This document shows positions 8,464 to 16,836 of a DNA stretch of 64,000 bases, in pieces. The stretch's first letter is position 1. The number at the start of each line of letters is the position of its first letter. The stretch is from Caldifarciminota bacterium (GTDB lineage Bacteria > Hydrothermota > Hydrothermia > LBFQ01). A program made the position numbers and the translations under genes. Below the pieces are notes generated by a model. That model did no database searches. It had not been told where the DNA came from and saw nothing but the letters and a program-made list of their open reading frames with translations. The stretch spans positions 1 through 64,000 of the forward strand of contig JALWYV010000055.1 in NCBI GenBank assembly GCA_027003075.1, given 5' to 3'.

Positions 8464-9372
8464 ATGGAACTCACGGGATTCACAATAGGGGGTGTTGTTC
8501 TGTCCTTTGTGGCCGGTCTGCTCTCTTTTCTCTCGCCGTGCGTACTTCCCCTCGTGCCGGCCTACCTCGGTTACGTCTCCGGCCTCTCTGTGGCCGAGAT
8601 AAAGAGCGGTAAGGGAAGCGGTAAGGTGATAGTGGGCATACTGTTCTTCGTTCTCGGATTCTCTCTGATCTTCGTCCTCATGGGGGCTACGGCCTCCGCC
8701 GTGGGGCAGTTCCTCATAAAGAACAAGCGGGTACTCGGATGGATAGCCGGGCCTCTCCTCGCCATATTCGGCATGGCGCTCCTCGGAGCCTTCAGTTACA
8801 GGCAGTACAGGGAATGGCCCCGTGCGGTGAGGTTGATGGGATGGCTAATCTTCCTTGCCGTCCTTCTCGTACCCATCTTCATGTTCTCAACGAAAGCGGT
8901 GTCCGTATGGGTGCCCATAGTTTATCTCGTGGTCGTGGCGGCCGTCTCGTGGGTTCTGAACTACTACGACATAATCAACTTTGACTTCATAAACTACGAG
9001 GCGAAGGCCGAAGTGCATACGAACACCACCAACATCTTCGTCTCCTTCGTCATGGGGGCAGCCTTCGCCCTCGGGTGGACGCCCTGTATAGGCCCCATAC
9101 TTTCGGGTATACTGGGCCTCGCGGCCATGTCGGAAACCCTGTGGCAGGGGATGATACTCCTCTTCGTGTACTCTATGGGTCTCGGCGTCCCGTTTATCCT
9201 TTCCGGTGTGTTCGCCGCCAAGATCTTTGAGTTCATACGGAGCGTGAGAGGACTGCTCCGGGGGTTTGAGATAATCTCCGGCCTACTCCTGATAGTCCTC
9301 GGAATCCTCCTGGCGACCGACTGGATACAGCAGATCGCCTACATGCTGCCCCAGTGGGAACTCCCTCTGTGA
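8464..9372 (+). CDS. ccdA: CcdA/DsbD-type thiol:disulfide membrane protein
   Basis: A 302-residue polytopic membrane protein that moves electrons from cytoplasmic thioredoxin to periplasmic thiol proteins and cytochrome c maturation factors. Two signature cysteines lie in symmetric motifs, SFLSPCVLPLVPAYLGY (Cys26) and GWTPCIGPILSG (about Cys206). The middle of the protein (about residues 105-180) holds an extra pair of hydrophobic segments, making it longer than typical CcdA (about 220-240 residues). TATAAT at 8449-8454 is 9 bases upstream. Its stop overlaps the ATG of the DUF721-like gene. No thioredoxin-like partner is encoded next to it. Confidence 0.85.
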   Translation: MELTGFTIGGVVLSFVAGLLSFLSPCVLPLVPAYLGYVSGLSVAEIKSGKGSGKVIVGILFFVLGFSLIFVLMGATASAVGQFLIKNKRVLGWIAGPLLAIFGMALLGAFSYRQYREWPRAVRLMGWLIFLAVLLVPIFMFSTKAVSVWVPIVYLVVVAAVSWVLNYYDIINFDFINYEAKAEVHTNTTNIFVSFVMGAAFALGWTPCIGPILSGILGLAAMSETLWQGMILLFVYSMGLGVPFILSGVFAAKIFEFIRSVRGLLRGFEIISGLLLIVLGILLATDWIQQIAYMLPQWELPL

Positions 9373-9656
9373 TGGCAAAACCGATAGGTGAGGCCCTGGC
9401 GAACCTCCTGAGATCCATGGGGGCGGGTGGGGTTCTGGAACTCATACCCGTAAGGCGTGCTGCCCGCCACATCCTCAGGAGTTATCCGGGTGCCGAGTTC
9501 GTACATTACAGGGACGGCGTACTCTACGTATGGGCCAAAGACCCGTCCGTAAGGTTCCGCCTCCAGACCTCTTCCCGTCAGATAGCCCGTGCCGTAAACA
9601 GCCTCGTGGGTAAGGAGGTCGTAAAGAGGGTCGTACTCAGAAAGTCTCCGGGTTAG
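9372..9656 (+). CDS. DUF721/DciA-like small protein
   Basis: The likely ATG (9372) shares a base with the ccdA stop (TGATG), giving 94 residues. The core (HYRDGVLYVWAKDPSVRFRL, then a SRQIARAVNSL helix and VVKRVVLR) matches the compact DUF721 fold in which a short beta sheet is followed by helix and strand. In bacteria lacking DnaC, DciA proteins of this family help load the replicative helicase; whether this short version does so is inference. Its 3' end overlaps the convergent TrmH-type gene by 20 bases. Confidence 0.65.
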   Translation: MAKPIGEALANLLRSMGAGGVLELIPVRRAARHILRSYPGAEFVHYRDGVLYVWAKDPSVRFRLQTSSRQIARAVNSLVGKEVVKRVVLRKSPG

Positions 9657-10278
9657 CCCTGTCCCTTGTACGCTTCAGGCCCTCCTCAACTATGCGGTCG
9701 TGCGTCCATAGTTTCAGGAAGTACTCGTACTCCTGAGGTGTGAGGCTGGGTCTGTCGTACATCCCGGCCGCCAGTCTCTGCCGCTGGGCCTCGTAGAGGA
9801 TCAGGGCGTTGGCTACGGATACGTTGAGACTCTGGACCATACCGTACATGGGGATCACGATGTTCCTGTCAGCGACCTCAAGGACCTCGTCGGACACCCC
9901 CTCGTCCTCGTTGCCGAGGACCACGACCGTTGGTTTTGTGTAATCCACATCCCGGAAATCCACGCTGTCTGCTCCGAGATGTGTGGCCAGTATCTGATAA
10001 CCCTCATCCTTCAGGCGTTTTAGACCCGCGAGGGTGTTCTCCTCCCTTACGAGTACTACCCACCTCTCGGAACCCCTTGATATCCCCCGGTTTATGGGCA
10101 GGCTCTCGCCTTCGTAGTAGTAGTGGACGTACATAACCCCCACAGCATCGCACGTCCTTAATATTGCCGAGAAGTTATGTTCGTTTTTAACGTTCTCCAC
10201 GAAAACCCGCAGGTCCCTCTGCCTCCGGTTCAGGACCTCAACGATCCTCTTTAGTCTCCTTTCCGTCACGAGGTACAC
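9637..10278 (-). CDS. trmH: TrmH (SpoU) family RNA 2'-O-ribose methyltransferase
   Basis: A 213-residue SPOUT enzyme using S-adenosylmethionine to methylate a 2'-hydroxyl in tRNA or rRNA. The three family motifs are clear: VKNEHNFSAILRTCDAVGV (motif 1, with the catalytic-type Asn and Arg), VVLGNEDEGVSD (motif 2) and IPMYGMVQSLNVSVANA (motif 3, trefoil knot). The wording ENVKNEHN and the length resemble tRNA Gm18 methyltransferase TrmH of thermophiles. The start is GTG at 10278, six bases after the stop of the PH-like gene, so the two form an operon. The exact RNA position is inferred. Confidence 0.8.
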   Translation of the reverse strand: MYLVTERRLKRIVEVLNRRQRDLRVFVENVKNEHNFSAILRTCDAVGVMYVHYYYEGESLPINRGISRGSERWVVLVREENTLAGLKRLKDEGYQILATHLGADSVDFRDVDYTKPTVVVLGNEDEGVSDEVLEVADRNIVIPMYGMVQSLNVSVANALILYEAQRQRLAAGMYDRPSLTPQEYEYFLKLWTHDRIVEEGLKRTRDRANPETF

Positions 10279-10284
10279 GGCGAT

Positions 10285-10515
10285 CTACCTCAGGAGGTTC
10301 CGGGCGATCATCCTGTCAAACTTGCGTACGTCCACCTTCTTACCCATCAGCCCCTCCTTATCGGCGAGTATGAGCCTCCTGTTGGTTATAACCGCCACGT
10401 CCCTCAAAGTTTTAAAAGCCGCCTGTATCTTCTCTCCATCAATCAGCAGGCTCCTTATGGTATCCGGCACCTTGTCCTCTCCGATTTCTTCTGTAATCGT
10501 CCACTCAAACTTCAT
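10285..10515 (-). CDS. Short PH-like domain protein
   Basis: ATG at 10515 follows a TAAAAT (10523-10528) by 7 bases, which excludes the longer start at 10560. The 76 residues contain VPDTIRSLLIDGEKIQAAF and VITNRRLILADKEGLMGKK, the 'TNRRLIL.D..G..GKK' hallmark of bacterial PH (YvbH/bPH-like) domains. Such domains usually need about 110-130 residues, so this is either a minimal or a truncated version. It is cotranscribed with trmH. Function is unknown. Confidence 0.6.
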   Translation of the reverse strand: MKFEWTITEEIGEDKVPDTIRSLLIDGEKIQAAFKTLRDVAVITNRRLILADKEGLMGKKVDVRKFDRMIARNLLR

Positions 10516-10602
10516 GGAAAAAATTTTAAGGAGGATTCTGGTGGTGCTACGGAATACCAATACCGTACCGATAGGGGACTTTCTTCATTACAATAGACGA
10601 CT

Positions 10603-12126
10603 ATGGTTAAGAGACCGAGGCAACACTGGGGGTCCCGTATAGGTGCGGTCCTGGCCACAGCCGGAAACGCGGTAGGACTCGGAAACCTTCTCCGGTTCCC
10701 TTCAAAGGTCGCCCTCTACGGAGGAGGAGCCTTCATAATTCCCTATCTCATCTCCCTCGCCCTTCTGGGGTTGCCCCTCATGTGGATAGAGTGGATGGCG
10801 GGAAGGTACGGCGGATCGAAAGGGCACGGTTCCACGGTGGGGATAATAGGAACCCTGTTCAAATCAAGGACAGCCAAGATAATAGGGCGTATCATAGGGG
10901 TTGTGGGGGTGGCCGCCCCCGTACTGATAATAATGTACTACATCTACATAGAATCGTGGACCCTCGGCTTTTCCCTGAGCGCCCTGTTCGGATGGCTCCC
11001 GGAGCCTGTGAAAACTACAGATACGGCCATGGCTCTGAAGCCCTTCGGTGAGTTCCTCGCCGAGTACACAAAGCCCACTCTGTTCGCCTACCTCATCTTC
11101 TGGGTAACAGTCCTCCTGAACTGGTACGTACTTCAACGGGGTATAAGGTACGGTATAGAGGTGCTGGCGAAGTACGGGATGCCCCTCCTGATCGTTATGG
11201 CCGTATTCCTTGCTGTGGTCATATTCTTCTCCAAGGGGCCGAACGACCACTGGAGCGCCCTCAAGGGGCTTGAGTTCATATGGAAGCCCGACTTCTCCCG
11301 CATACTTGATGCCAGAGTATGGGTGGAGGCCGCCGGTCAAATCTTCTTCACCCTCTCCCTCGGGATGGGGGCTATAGCAACCTACGCCTCCTACGTCAGA
11401 GAGAAGGATGACATAGTCGTCACGGGCATGGCCACGGCCAGCACCAACGAGTTCGTGGAGGTGGTTCTCGGTTCGGCCATAGCAATACCGGCTGCCTTCG
11501 TGTTCTTCGGTCCGGCGAGCATACCGGAACTGGCACAGGCCGGAACCTTTCGCATAGGTTTCATGAGCATGCCGGCCGCCCTTAACTCCCTCCCCGGCGG
11601 TCAGTTTTACTCCTTCCTCTGGTTTTTCCTCCTCTTCATAGCCGCCTTCACGTCCTCCGTGGCCCTCATACAGCCCATGATAACCTTCTTTGAGGACGAG
11701 CTCAGGTGGAACCACACGAAGGCCGTGGCCGTTGCGATGATAACCGTGATCGTTGGCGCCCATTTCGCCATCTTCCTGCCCAAGTTCATAGATGAACTGG
11801 ACTTCTGGGCGGGTAGCTTCATGCTCATCTTCTTCGGCCTGATAGAGATAATCCTGTTCATCTGGATATTCGGACCGGACAACTTCCATCGGGAGGTGAA
11901 CAAGGGGGCCCAGATAAAGTTGCCAAAGTGGGTCGCGTACCTTGCCGGTACGGTCTCCCTCGGCTTCCTCCTCATCATAACGGTAATGTGGGTAACCCAG
12001 AACATCACGGATCCGAAGTTCCTCGTAACCGGAAACGCAGGGCAGTGGGCCGCCCGTATAGTCATCCTCGTTCTGTTCCTGTGGCTCGCCTTCTACGCGG
12101 TTGTATCTACGCCAAAGGAGGAGTGA
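10603..12126 (+). CDS. Neurotransmitter:sodium symporter (SNF) family transporter
   Basis: A 507-residue LeuT-fold transporter with about 12 helices. The N-terminus reads WGSRIGAVLATAGNAVGLGN, then LLRFPSKVALYGGGAF, the classic TM1 sequence that binds Na+ and substrate, and TM3/TM6 regions follow (TLSLGMGAIATYASYV). It likely imports an amino acid with sodium. TACAAT at 10589-10594 lies 8 bases upstream, implying leaderless translation. Its stop overlaps the ATG of the uracil-DNA glycosylase gene (TGATG), so repair enzyme and transporter share a transcript, without obvious functional linkage. Confidence 0.88.
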   Translation: MVKRPRQHWGSRIGAVLATAGNAVGLGNLLRFPSKVALYGGGAFIIPYLISLALLGLPLMWIEWMAGRYGGSKGHGSTVGIIGTLFKSRTAKIIGRIIGVVGVAAPVLIIMYYIYIESWTLGFSLSALFGWLPEPVKTTDTAMALKPFGEFLAEYTKPTLFAYLIFWVTVLLNWYVLQRGIRYGIEVLAKYGMPLLIVMAVFLAVVIFFSKGPNDHWSALKGLEFIWKPDFSRILDARVWVEAAGQIFFTLSLGMGAIATYASYVREKDDIVVTGMATASTNEFVEVVLGSAIAIPAAFVFFGPASIPELAQAGTFRIGFMSMPAALNSLPGGQFYSFLWFFLLFIAAFTSSVALIQPMITFFEDELRWNHTKAVAVAMITVIVGAHFAIFLPKFIDELDFWAGSFMLIFFGLIEIILFIWIFGPDNFHREVNKGAQIKLPKWVAYLAGTVSLGFLLIITVMWVTQNITDPKFLVTGNAGQWAARIVILVLFLWLAFYAVVSTPKEE

Positions 12127-12758
12127 TGGACGAGGAACTCCTGAGAGGTCTGGGGCTTGACGAAATTATCCTTAAATCCGAAAATAGGCTACGTATTCAC
12201 GAGGAACTCACCAAAAAAGTTGAGGAGTGTAAGAGGTGCAGGTTGTACCTCAGACGGACAAGGGTTGTGGTGTGGGACGGAAGCCCCTTCGCCCCCATAA
12301 TGGCCGTGGGTGAGGCTCCCGGAAGGGACGAGGACCTTAAGGGTAAGCCTTTCGTGGGCCGGGCGGGGCAACTTCTGACAAAGCTCATAAAAGAGGCCGG
12401 GCTTGAAAGGAGCAGGGACTTTTACATTACGAACGTCCTCAAGTGCAGACCCCCCAACAACCGGGATCCCCTCCCGGACGAGATAAAGGCCTGTTCGCCC
12501 TACCTTGAGTTCCAGATAAGGTTGATCCGACCACGGGTCATCCTGTGCCTCGGAAGGTACAGCTCCTTCTACATCCTCGGTCGCACGGACAACCCACCCA
12601 TGAAGGAGTTGCGCGGAAGGGTACACAAGACCCGATACGGTGTCCCGGGGGTATGCACCTACCATCCGGCCGCCGCCCTACGTAACCCCCGCCTGCGGGA
12701 CCTGATACTGGAGGATATCCTGAGGGCGAAGGGGGTCGCCCTGGGCAAAAGCGAGTAA
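12126..12758 (+). CDS. Uracil-DNA glycosylase, family 4 (iron-sulfur)
   Basis: A 210-residue enzyme that removes uracil from DNA. Motif 1 is GEAPGRDED (residues 62-70), followed by KPFVGRAGQLL and NVLKCRPPNNRDP, and motif 3 is TYHPAAALRNP near the C-terminus. Four cysteines at residues 35, 38, 107 and 123 are placed as the 4Fe-4S ligands of family 4. ATG 12126 overlaps the transporter stop and has AAGGAGG upstream, so I reject the longer frame starting at 11928. Family 4 UDGs are frequent in thermophiles, where cytosine deamination is rapid. Confidence 0.9.
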   Translation: MDEELLRGLGLDEIILKSENRLRIHEELTKKVEECKRCRLYLRRTRVVVWDGSPFAPIMAVGEAPGRDEDLKGKPFVGRAGQLLTKLIKEAGLERSRDFYITNVLKCRPPNNRDPLPDEIKACSPYLEFQIRLIRPRVILCLGRYSSFYILGRTDNPPMKELRGRVHKTRYGVPGVCTYHPAAALRNPRLRDLILEDILRAKGVALGKSE

Positions 12759-12792
12759 GTCTATAGCAGAGCGGCCTTAAAATCCGAATCTA

Positions 12793-15700
12793 ATGGTTCC
12801 CGTTTTAACCGTTTTCGTTTTGAACGTTGAATTCTCCGAAAACGATCCGATTATCAAAATACCGGGTATTCCTGAGGGTAGAGTAAAGGTCGTTATCTAC
12901 GACCTCCCCGTTGATGCCTATCTGGACGTGAAGGTAATTGGCCACGATAGGGAGCCTGTCAATCCGAAGATCACACCCACGTTTACGACCTTGGACGGTA
13001 AGCGTTTCCCTCTGGAGCCGAGGGAGGTTCCGGAAAGCCCGGTGGTAGTTCGGTACGGAATGTACCGGGGAGTTAAGAAGGCCACGGTTCTGGTGTTTGA
13101 AATAACGAAGGAAGGCGGGAAGTACTACCGGAACCGCAGGGTAACCCTGAGCGTGTCCCAAAAGCACGGGACCCCTTCCCCCGCGTCCCTTCCGGGTACG
13201 GACTCCCTTGACCTCCTGATTTTAACCACGGATTACCTGAAGCCCGCGTTTGATACCCTCGCGGAGTTCAAGAACCTGACGGGGATACGTACGGCCGTCT
13301 TCACGGTTGACGAGGCCCTGACCTTTCCGGGCAGGACCCCCGCCGAGAGGATCAGGAACTTCCTCAGGTACTTCTATGAGCGCTGGGGTATAAGGTTCCT
13401 GCTCATAGGAGGGGACCGGTTTCAGGTACCCTCCCCCACACTTCAACTGCCTTCAGCGTGGCCTTACGACTACGGGGACGTCATGCAGTCGGATGCCTAC
13501 TACGGCAGTTTTGACGGTGACTGGAACGCAAACGGCAACTGGAACTTCGGAGAGTTCTCGGATAGCCTTGACCTGTGGATGGACGTTGCCGTGGGCCGTA
13601 TGCCGGCCAGCAGCCTGGACGAGGCCATGGAGATGGTCAGGAGGGTGATCTACTACGAGACCCATTACAACTATCCCTTCCCTCCCAACATACAGCTCTT
13701 CGCTTCCCGTTATCTCGTAGACAACGACGCCTGCAGTACCGTGGGCAACATGGCCGCTTACCTGCCTCCGGGTCTGGATCAGGACACCCTCTGCGAGATG
13801 GATATGCCTATGCGGGACGTAACGATGGACGAGTTCGTGGACTCCGTCTCCAGCTCCACTTTCGTCATGGCCTTCTCCCACTCCAACTACCGGACGTTCA
13901 TCGTCAACATAGACACGGTCACCGTTCCCTTCCTCGCTCAGGACGTGGCCCGGCTCAGGACCGACAGTACACCGGTCTTCTGGATGCACATGGGTTGCCT
14001 CGTAAATTCCCCCCATACCAACTCTATAAACGCCCTAATATACAAGGCCGGTAAAAGTATAGCCTCCTACGGACCGTCCAAAGAGAGCGCACCCGGTGCC
14101 GCAGTCTCCATGGTAGCCAACGCCTTCAGGTCGGCCTATCTGGACACGTCCGGTTTCTTCGCCGGGATGGTGGATCTGTACGCCAAACACTTTGCCGCCT
14201 CCATGGGACACTACTTTACGTACGTTTATGAGGGACTGAGCTACAACCTGATAGGGGATCCGTCCCTCAGACTCTACAGGACGGTACCTTCCTCTACAAC
14301 ACCCACCGTAACGTTATTAGGGGACACGCTTCACGTCTCCGGTGCCCCATCAGGGGCAATAGTGAGCGTCCTGCAGAACGAAAAGGTGATAGGGAGGTGG
14401 ATTACGGACGGCTCCGGCAACCTATCCGCACGTCTTCAGGGGGCCTCTCCCGGAGATGTAAAGGTGGGAGTGTACACCGAAGGTTACCTGCCCTCTATTA
14501 CGACTTTACCCTTCGGCCCCTCTTCCCCTTCGCTTCGCATTTCCTACCCGGATACCCTCAGGTCTGGAGATACCCTCCGCATATCCGGAAAGGTGTACTC
14601 CGGTTCCTCGTCCATAGATAGCGTGTGGGTGGTATTTTATGGCCCGGCTCCTCTGCTCCCCGACTCCGTTTATCTGGGAGCTGTGGGGGCCGGGGACTCG
14701 GCCTCGTTTAATCTGAACGTGGCAGCAATTCCCTTCAAGGGGGACGTCAGACTGGAAGGGTACGTCTCCGTTAAATGTACGGCGTGTGACGGTGTGGGAG
14801 ATAGCGTGTACGTTATGGGTTACGGCCCCTCCCTCTCCTTCGTAGGGGCGAGGTACTCAGGCGACACCCTGCGCCTCATCCTCCTCAACTCCGGAAGGGG
14901 TAGGAGCACGTCCATATCCGCAACCTTTACGGGCGGGGATCTGACCCCACTTTCCGTCATTCCACCTGCGGACATTCCTCCCAACTCGGTTGACAGCGTC
15001 GTCGTACTCCTTCCCTCCGCCCTCTCGCCGGGGGACGGACTCGGTTTCCGTATAACGGATCGGGAGGGGGATACGATCGGTGTGGCCCTGATGTTCCCTC
15101 CATCCCTGCCCTCCGCCCCGGTACTTCAGACGGAACCGGGAAAAGGATTCGTCCGGCTTCTGTGGGATGGGAATTACGACGGCACCCTCGTTGAGGTGGA
15201 CACGGGAGGCGGATGGAGGGTCCTCTCCGTCCTGCCCGCAGAATGGAACACCGTTGAGGACGGTTATGAGGGGTGGAAGGTGAGGTGCTACAGGGTTTCA
15301 CCTATATCGGGCGGTTTCCTCGGACCTCCCTCGGCACCGGTATGCAACCGTCCCAACCCACCTCTTAGGTTCTCCCGGAAGGTACTTTTCGGTGGGTACA
15401 GGTCCCACCTCATCGTGGCCGACCTCCTCCCCTCCCCGGGGTACGAGCTTATCGTCCCCTCCGTGTACAACTACGTGAGCGTCTTTTCCTCCTCCGGGGA
15501 CCTCCTCTGGAGGTACTCCGTGGATACCCTGCCGAACTTAACGGAGATCTCCGCCCCACCGGCCGTGGGTGACGTGGACGGGGATGGGGAGTACGAGGTA
15601 ATTTTCGGCGTGGCCGGGGATAACCCCTACCTGATAGCACTGAGTAGCACAGGAACCCTTGAGTGGAGACGTACGCTCCCCGCCGTACCGACGGGGCCGG

Positions 15701-16836
15701 TCGTCTTAGGGCTGTTCACCGGAACCCCTTACCCCTCCGTGGCCGTGAAGGTCGGCGATCGGGTCCTCTTTTACGACGGCACGGGCAACCTTATAAACTC
15801 CTGTGGCCCCTACGTCTGGGCTGACGAGTACATGTCGGCCGCGGACCTCTACGGGGACGGCAGGTGGGAACTTGTGGTCAGGGGGTCATCGTCCGGAAAC
15901 GTTACGGTCCTCCTGAACGCCGACTGCGAGGATACCACGGTGACCCTGCCCTATCCTACGTACGTGGGGAGTCGGATATACGACTCCGACGGCGATGGGC
16001 GATGGGATGTGCTTCTCAACGCATCTAATGGGGTGTACATCTTTGATCCGTCGGACTGGAGCCTTGACTCCGTACCCTTCCCCGTACCGCCCGAACCCGA
16101 CGTGACCATGCCCCTTGAGTGGGACGGTACCCCCGGCTGGGAGTACGCCCGGCTCAACATGTACGACCTGATAGTTGAAGACGGAGACGGCTCCGTTCTC
16201 CTCTCCCACCACGACGACATCCACCCGAGGGGCAGAAGGTTCGTGGCCGGGGACGTGGACGGGGACGGCAGGGAAGAGGTCTTCTTCTCCTCCGGAAGGA
16301 GCGTCCTCTGGGGTAAGACCCATTACGGCGATCTCCCCGGCTTTCCCATAAACCTCGGCCACGGGGATAGGTTCAGGGAGGAGGTGGTTCAGGGCGGTGC
16401 CGTAGTTTACGACCTTGACGGAGATGGCAGGGTGGAGCTGTGCGCCCATACGTCCGGCCACTACCTCTACTGCTGGAATCTCGGCCCTTCCTCCCGTCTG
16501 ACCTGGCCCATGGTACGGGGAAACAGGTGGAACTCCGGTTTCGGCTCCCTTGAGATGCCGGACACCCAGATAGTCGGCGTTTATACCGACGAGATCCCGA
16601 AAAGGGACGTACGGATAACCCTGTCCGGAAGGAAACTCACGATAGAGGGGTGGACACATGGAACCGTCGGGGTTAAAATTTATACTGTGGCGGGCAGGAT
16701 GGTCCTCGGAAGGAAGAAGTCGGTTGAGGGCAGGTTCAACGTATCCCTGTCTCTGGACGATCTACCTGTGGGCGTTTACTTCCTCTCCGTTACCACAGGG
16801 GAAACGCGTAAGGGGGTCAAGATAATACTGAGATGA
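12793..16836 (+). CDS. Giant secreted C25 (gingipain-like) cysteine peptidase with VCBS/FG-GAP repeats
   Basis: This 1347-residue product begins MVPVLTVFVLNV; TAAAAT lies 9 bases upstream. Residues about 130-500 form a peptidase C25 domain: LLILTTDYLKPAF, FLLIGGD, SDAYYGSFDGDWN, VAVGRMPASS, the catalytic-type His363 (AFSHSNY) and Cys402 (HMGCLVN), ending YNLIGDPSLRLY. Then come Ig-like beta regions and five FG-GAP/VCBS-type calcium repeats (GDVDGDGEYEVIF, YDSDGDGRWDVLL, GDVDGDGREEVFF, YDLDGDGRVELC). The C-terminus (VKIYTVAGRMV, then LPVGVYFLSV and KIILR) is a type IX sorting-like module. Its stop overlaps the TPR gene by four bases. Role: extracellular or surface protease. Confidence 0.85.
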   Translation: MVPVLTVFVLNVEFSENDPIIKIPGIPEGRVKVVIYDLPVDAYLDVKVIGHDREPVNPKITPTFTTLDGKRFPLEPREVPESPVVVRYGMYRGVKKATVLVFEITKEGGKYYRNRRVTLSVSQKHGTPSPASLPGTDSLDLLILTTDYLKPAFDTLAEFKNLTGIRTAVFTVDEALTFPGRTPAERIRNFLRYFYERWGIRFLLIGGDRFQVPSPTLQLPSAWPYDYGDVMQSDAYYGSFDGDWNANGNWNFGEFSDSLDLWMDVAVGRMPASSLDEAMEMVRRVIYYETHYNYPFPPNIQLFASRYLVDNDACSTVGNMAAYLPPGLDQDTLCEMDMPMRDVTMDEFVDSVSSSTFVMAFSHSNYRTFIVNIDTVTVPFLAQDVARLRTDSTPVFWMHMGCLVNSPHTNSINALIYKAGKSIASYGPSKESAPGAAVSMVANAFRSAYLDTSGFFAGMVDLYAKHFAASMGHYFTYVYEGLSYNLIGDPSLRLYRTVPSSTTPTVTLLGDTLHVSGAPSGAIVSVLQNEKVIGRWITDGSGNLSARLQGASPGDVKVGVYTEGYLPSITTLPFGPSSPSLRISYPDTLRSGDTLRISGKVYSGSSSIDSVWVVFYGPAPLLPDSVYLGAVGAGDSASFNLNVAAIPFKGDVRLEGYVSVKCTACDGVGDSVYVMGYGPSLSFVGARYSGDTLRLILLNSGRGRSTSISATFTGGDLTPLSVIPPADIPPNSVDSVVVLLPSALSPGDGLGFRITDREGDTIGVALMFPPSLPSAPVLQTEPGKGFVRLLWDGNYDGTLVEVDTGGGWRVLSVLPAEWNTVEDGYEGWKVRCYRVSPISGGFLGPPSAPVCNRPNPPLRFSRKVLFGGYRSHLIVADLLPSPGYELIVPSVYNYVSVFSSSGDLLWRYSVDTLPNLTEISAPPAVGDVDGDGEYEVIFGVAGDNPYLIALSSTGTLEWRRTLPAVPTGPVVLGLFTGTPYPSVAVKVGDRVLFYDGTGNLINSCGPYVWADEYMSAADLYGDGRWELVVRGSSSGNVTVLLNADCEDTTVTLPYPTYVGSRIYDSDGDGRWDVLLNASNGVYIFDPSDWSLDSVPFPVPPEPDVTMPLEWDGTPGWEYARLNMYDLIVEDGDGSVLLSHHDDIHPRGRRFVAGDVDGDGREEVFFSSGRSVLWGKTHYGDLPGFPINLGHGDRFREEVVQGGAVVYDLDGDGRVELCAHTSGHYLYCWNLGPSSRLTWPMVRGNRWNSGFGSLEMPDTQIVGVYTDEIPKRDVRITLSGRKLTIEGWTHGTVGVKIYTVAGRMVLGRKKSVEGRFNVSLSLDDLPVGVYFLSVTTGETRKGVKIILR

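Noticed and set aside
10864..11889. 341-residue minus-strand ORF opposite the SNF transporter
   Set aside because: Charged, domain-free product antisense to a clear membrane transporter.
11928..12125. N-terminal extension of the uracil-DNA glycosylase frame
   Set aside because: Overlaps the transporter end; the ATG at 12126 has a Shine-Dalgarno and coincides with the family N-terminus.
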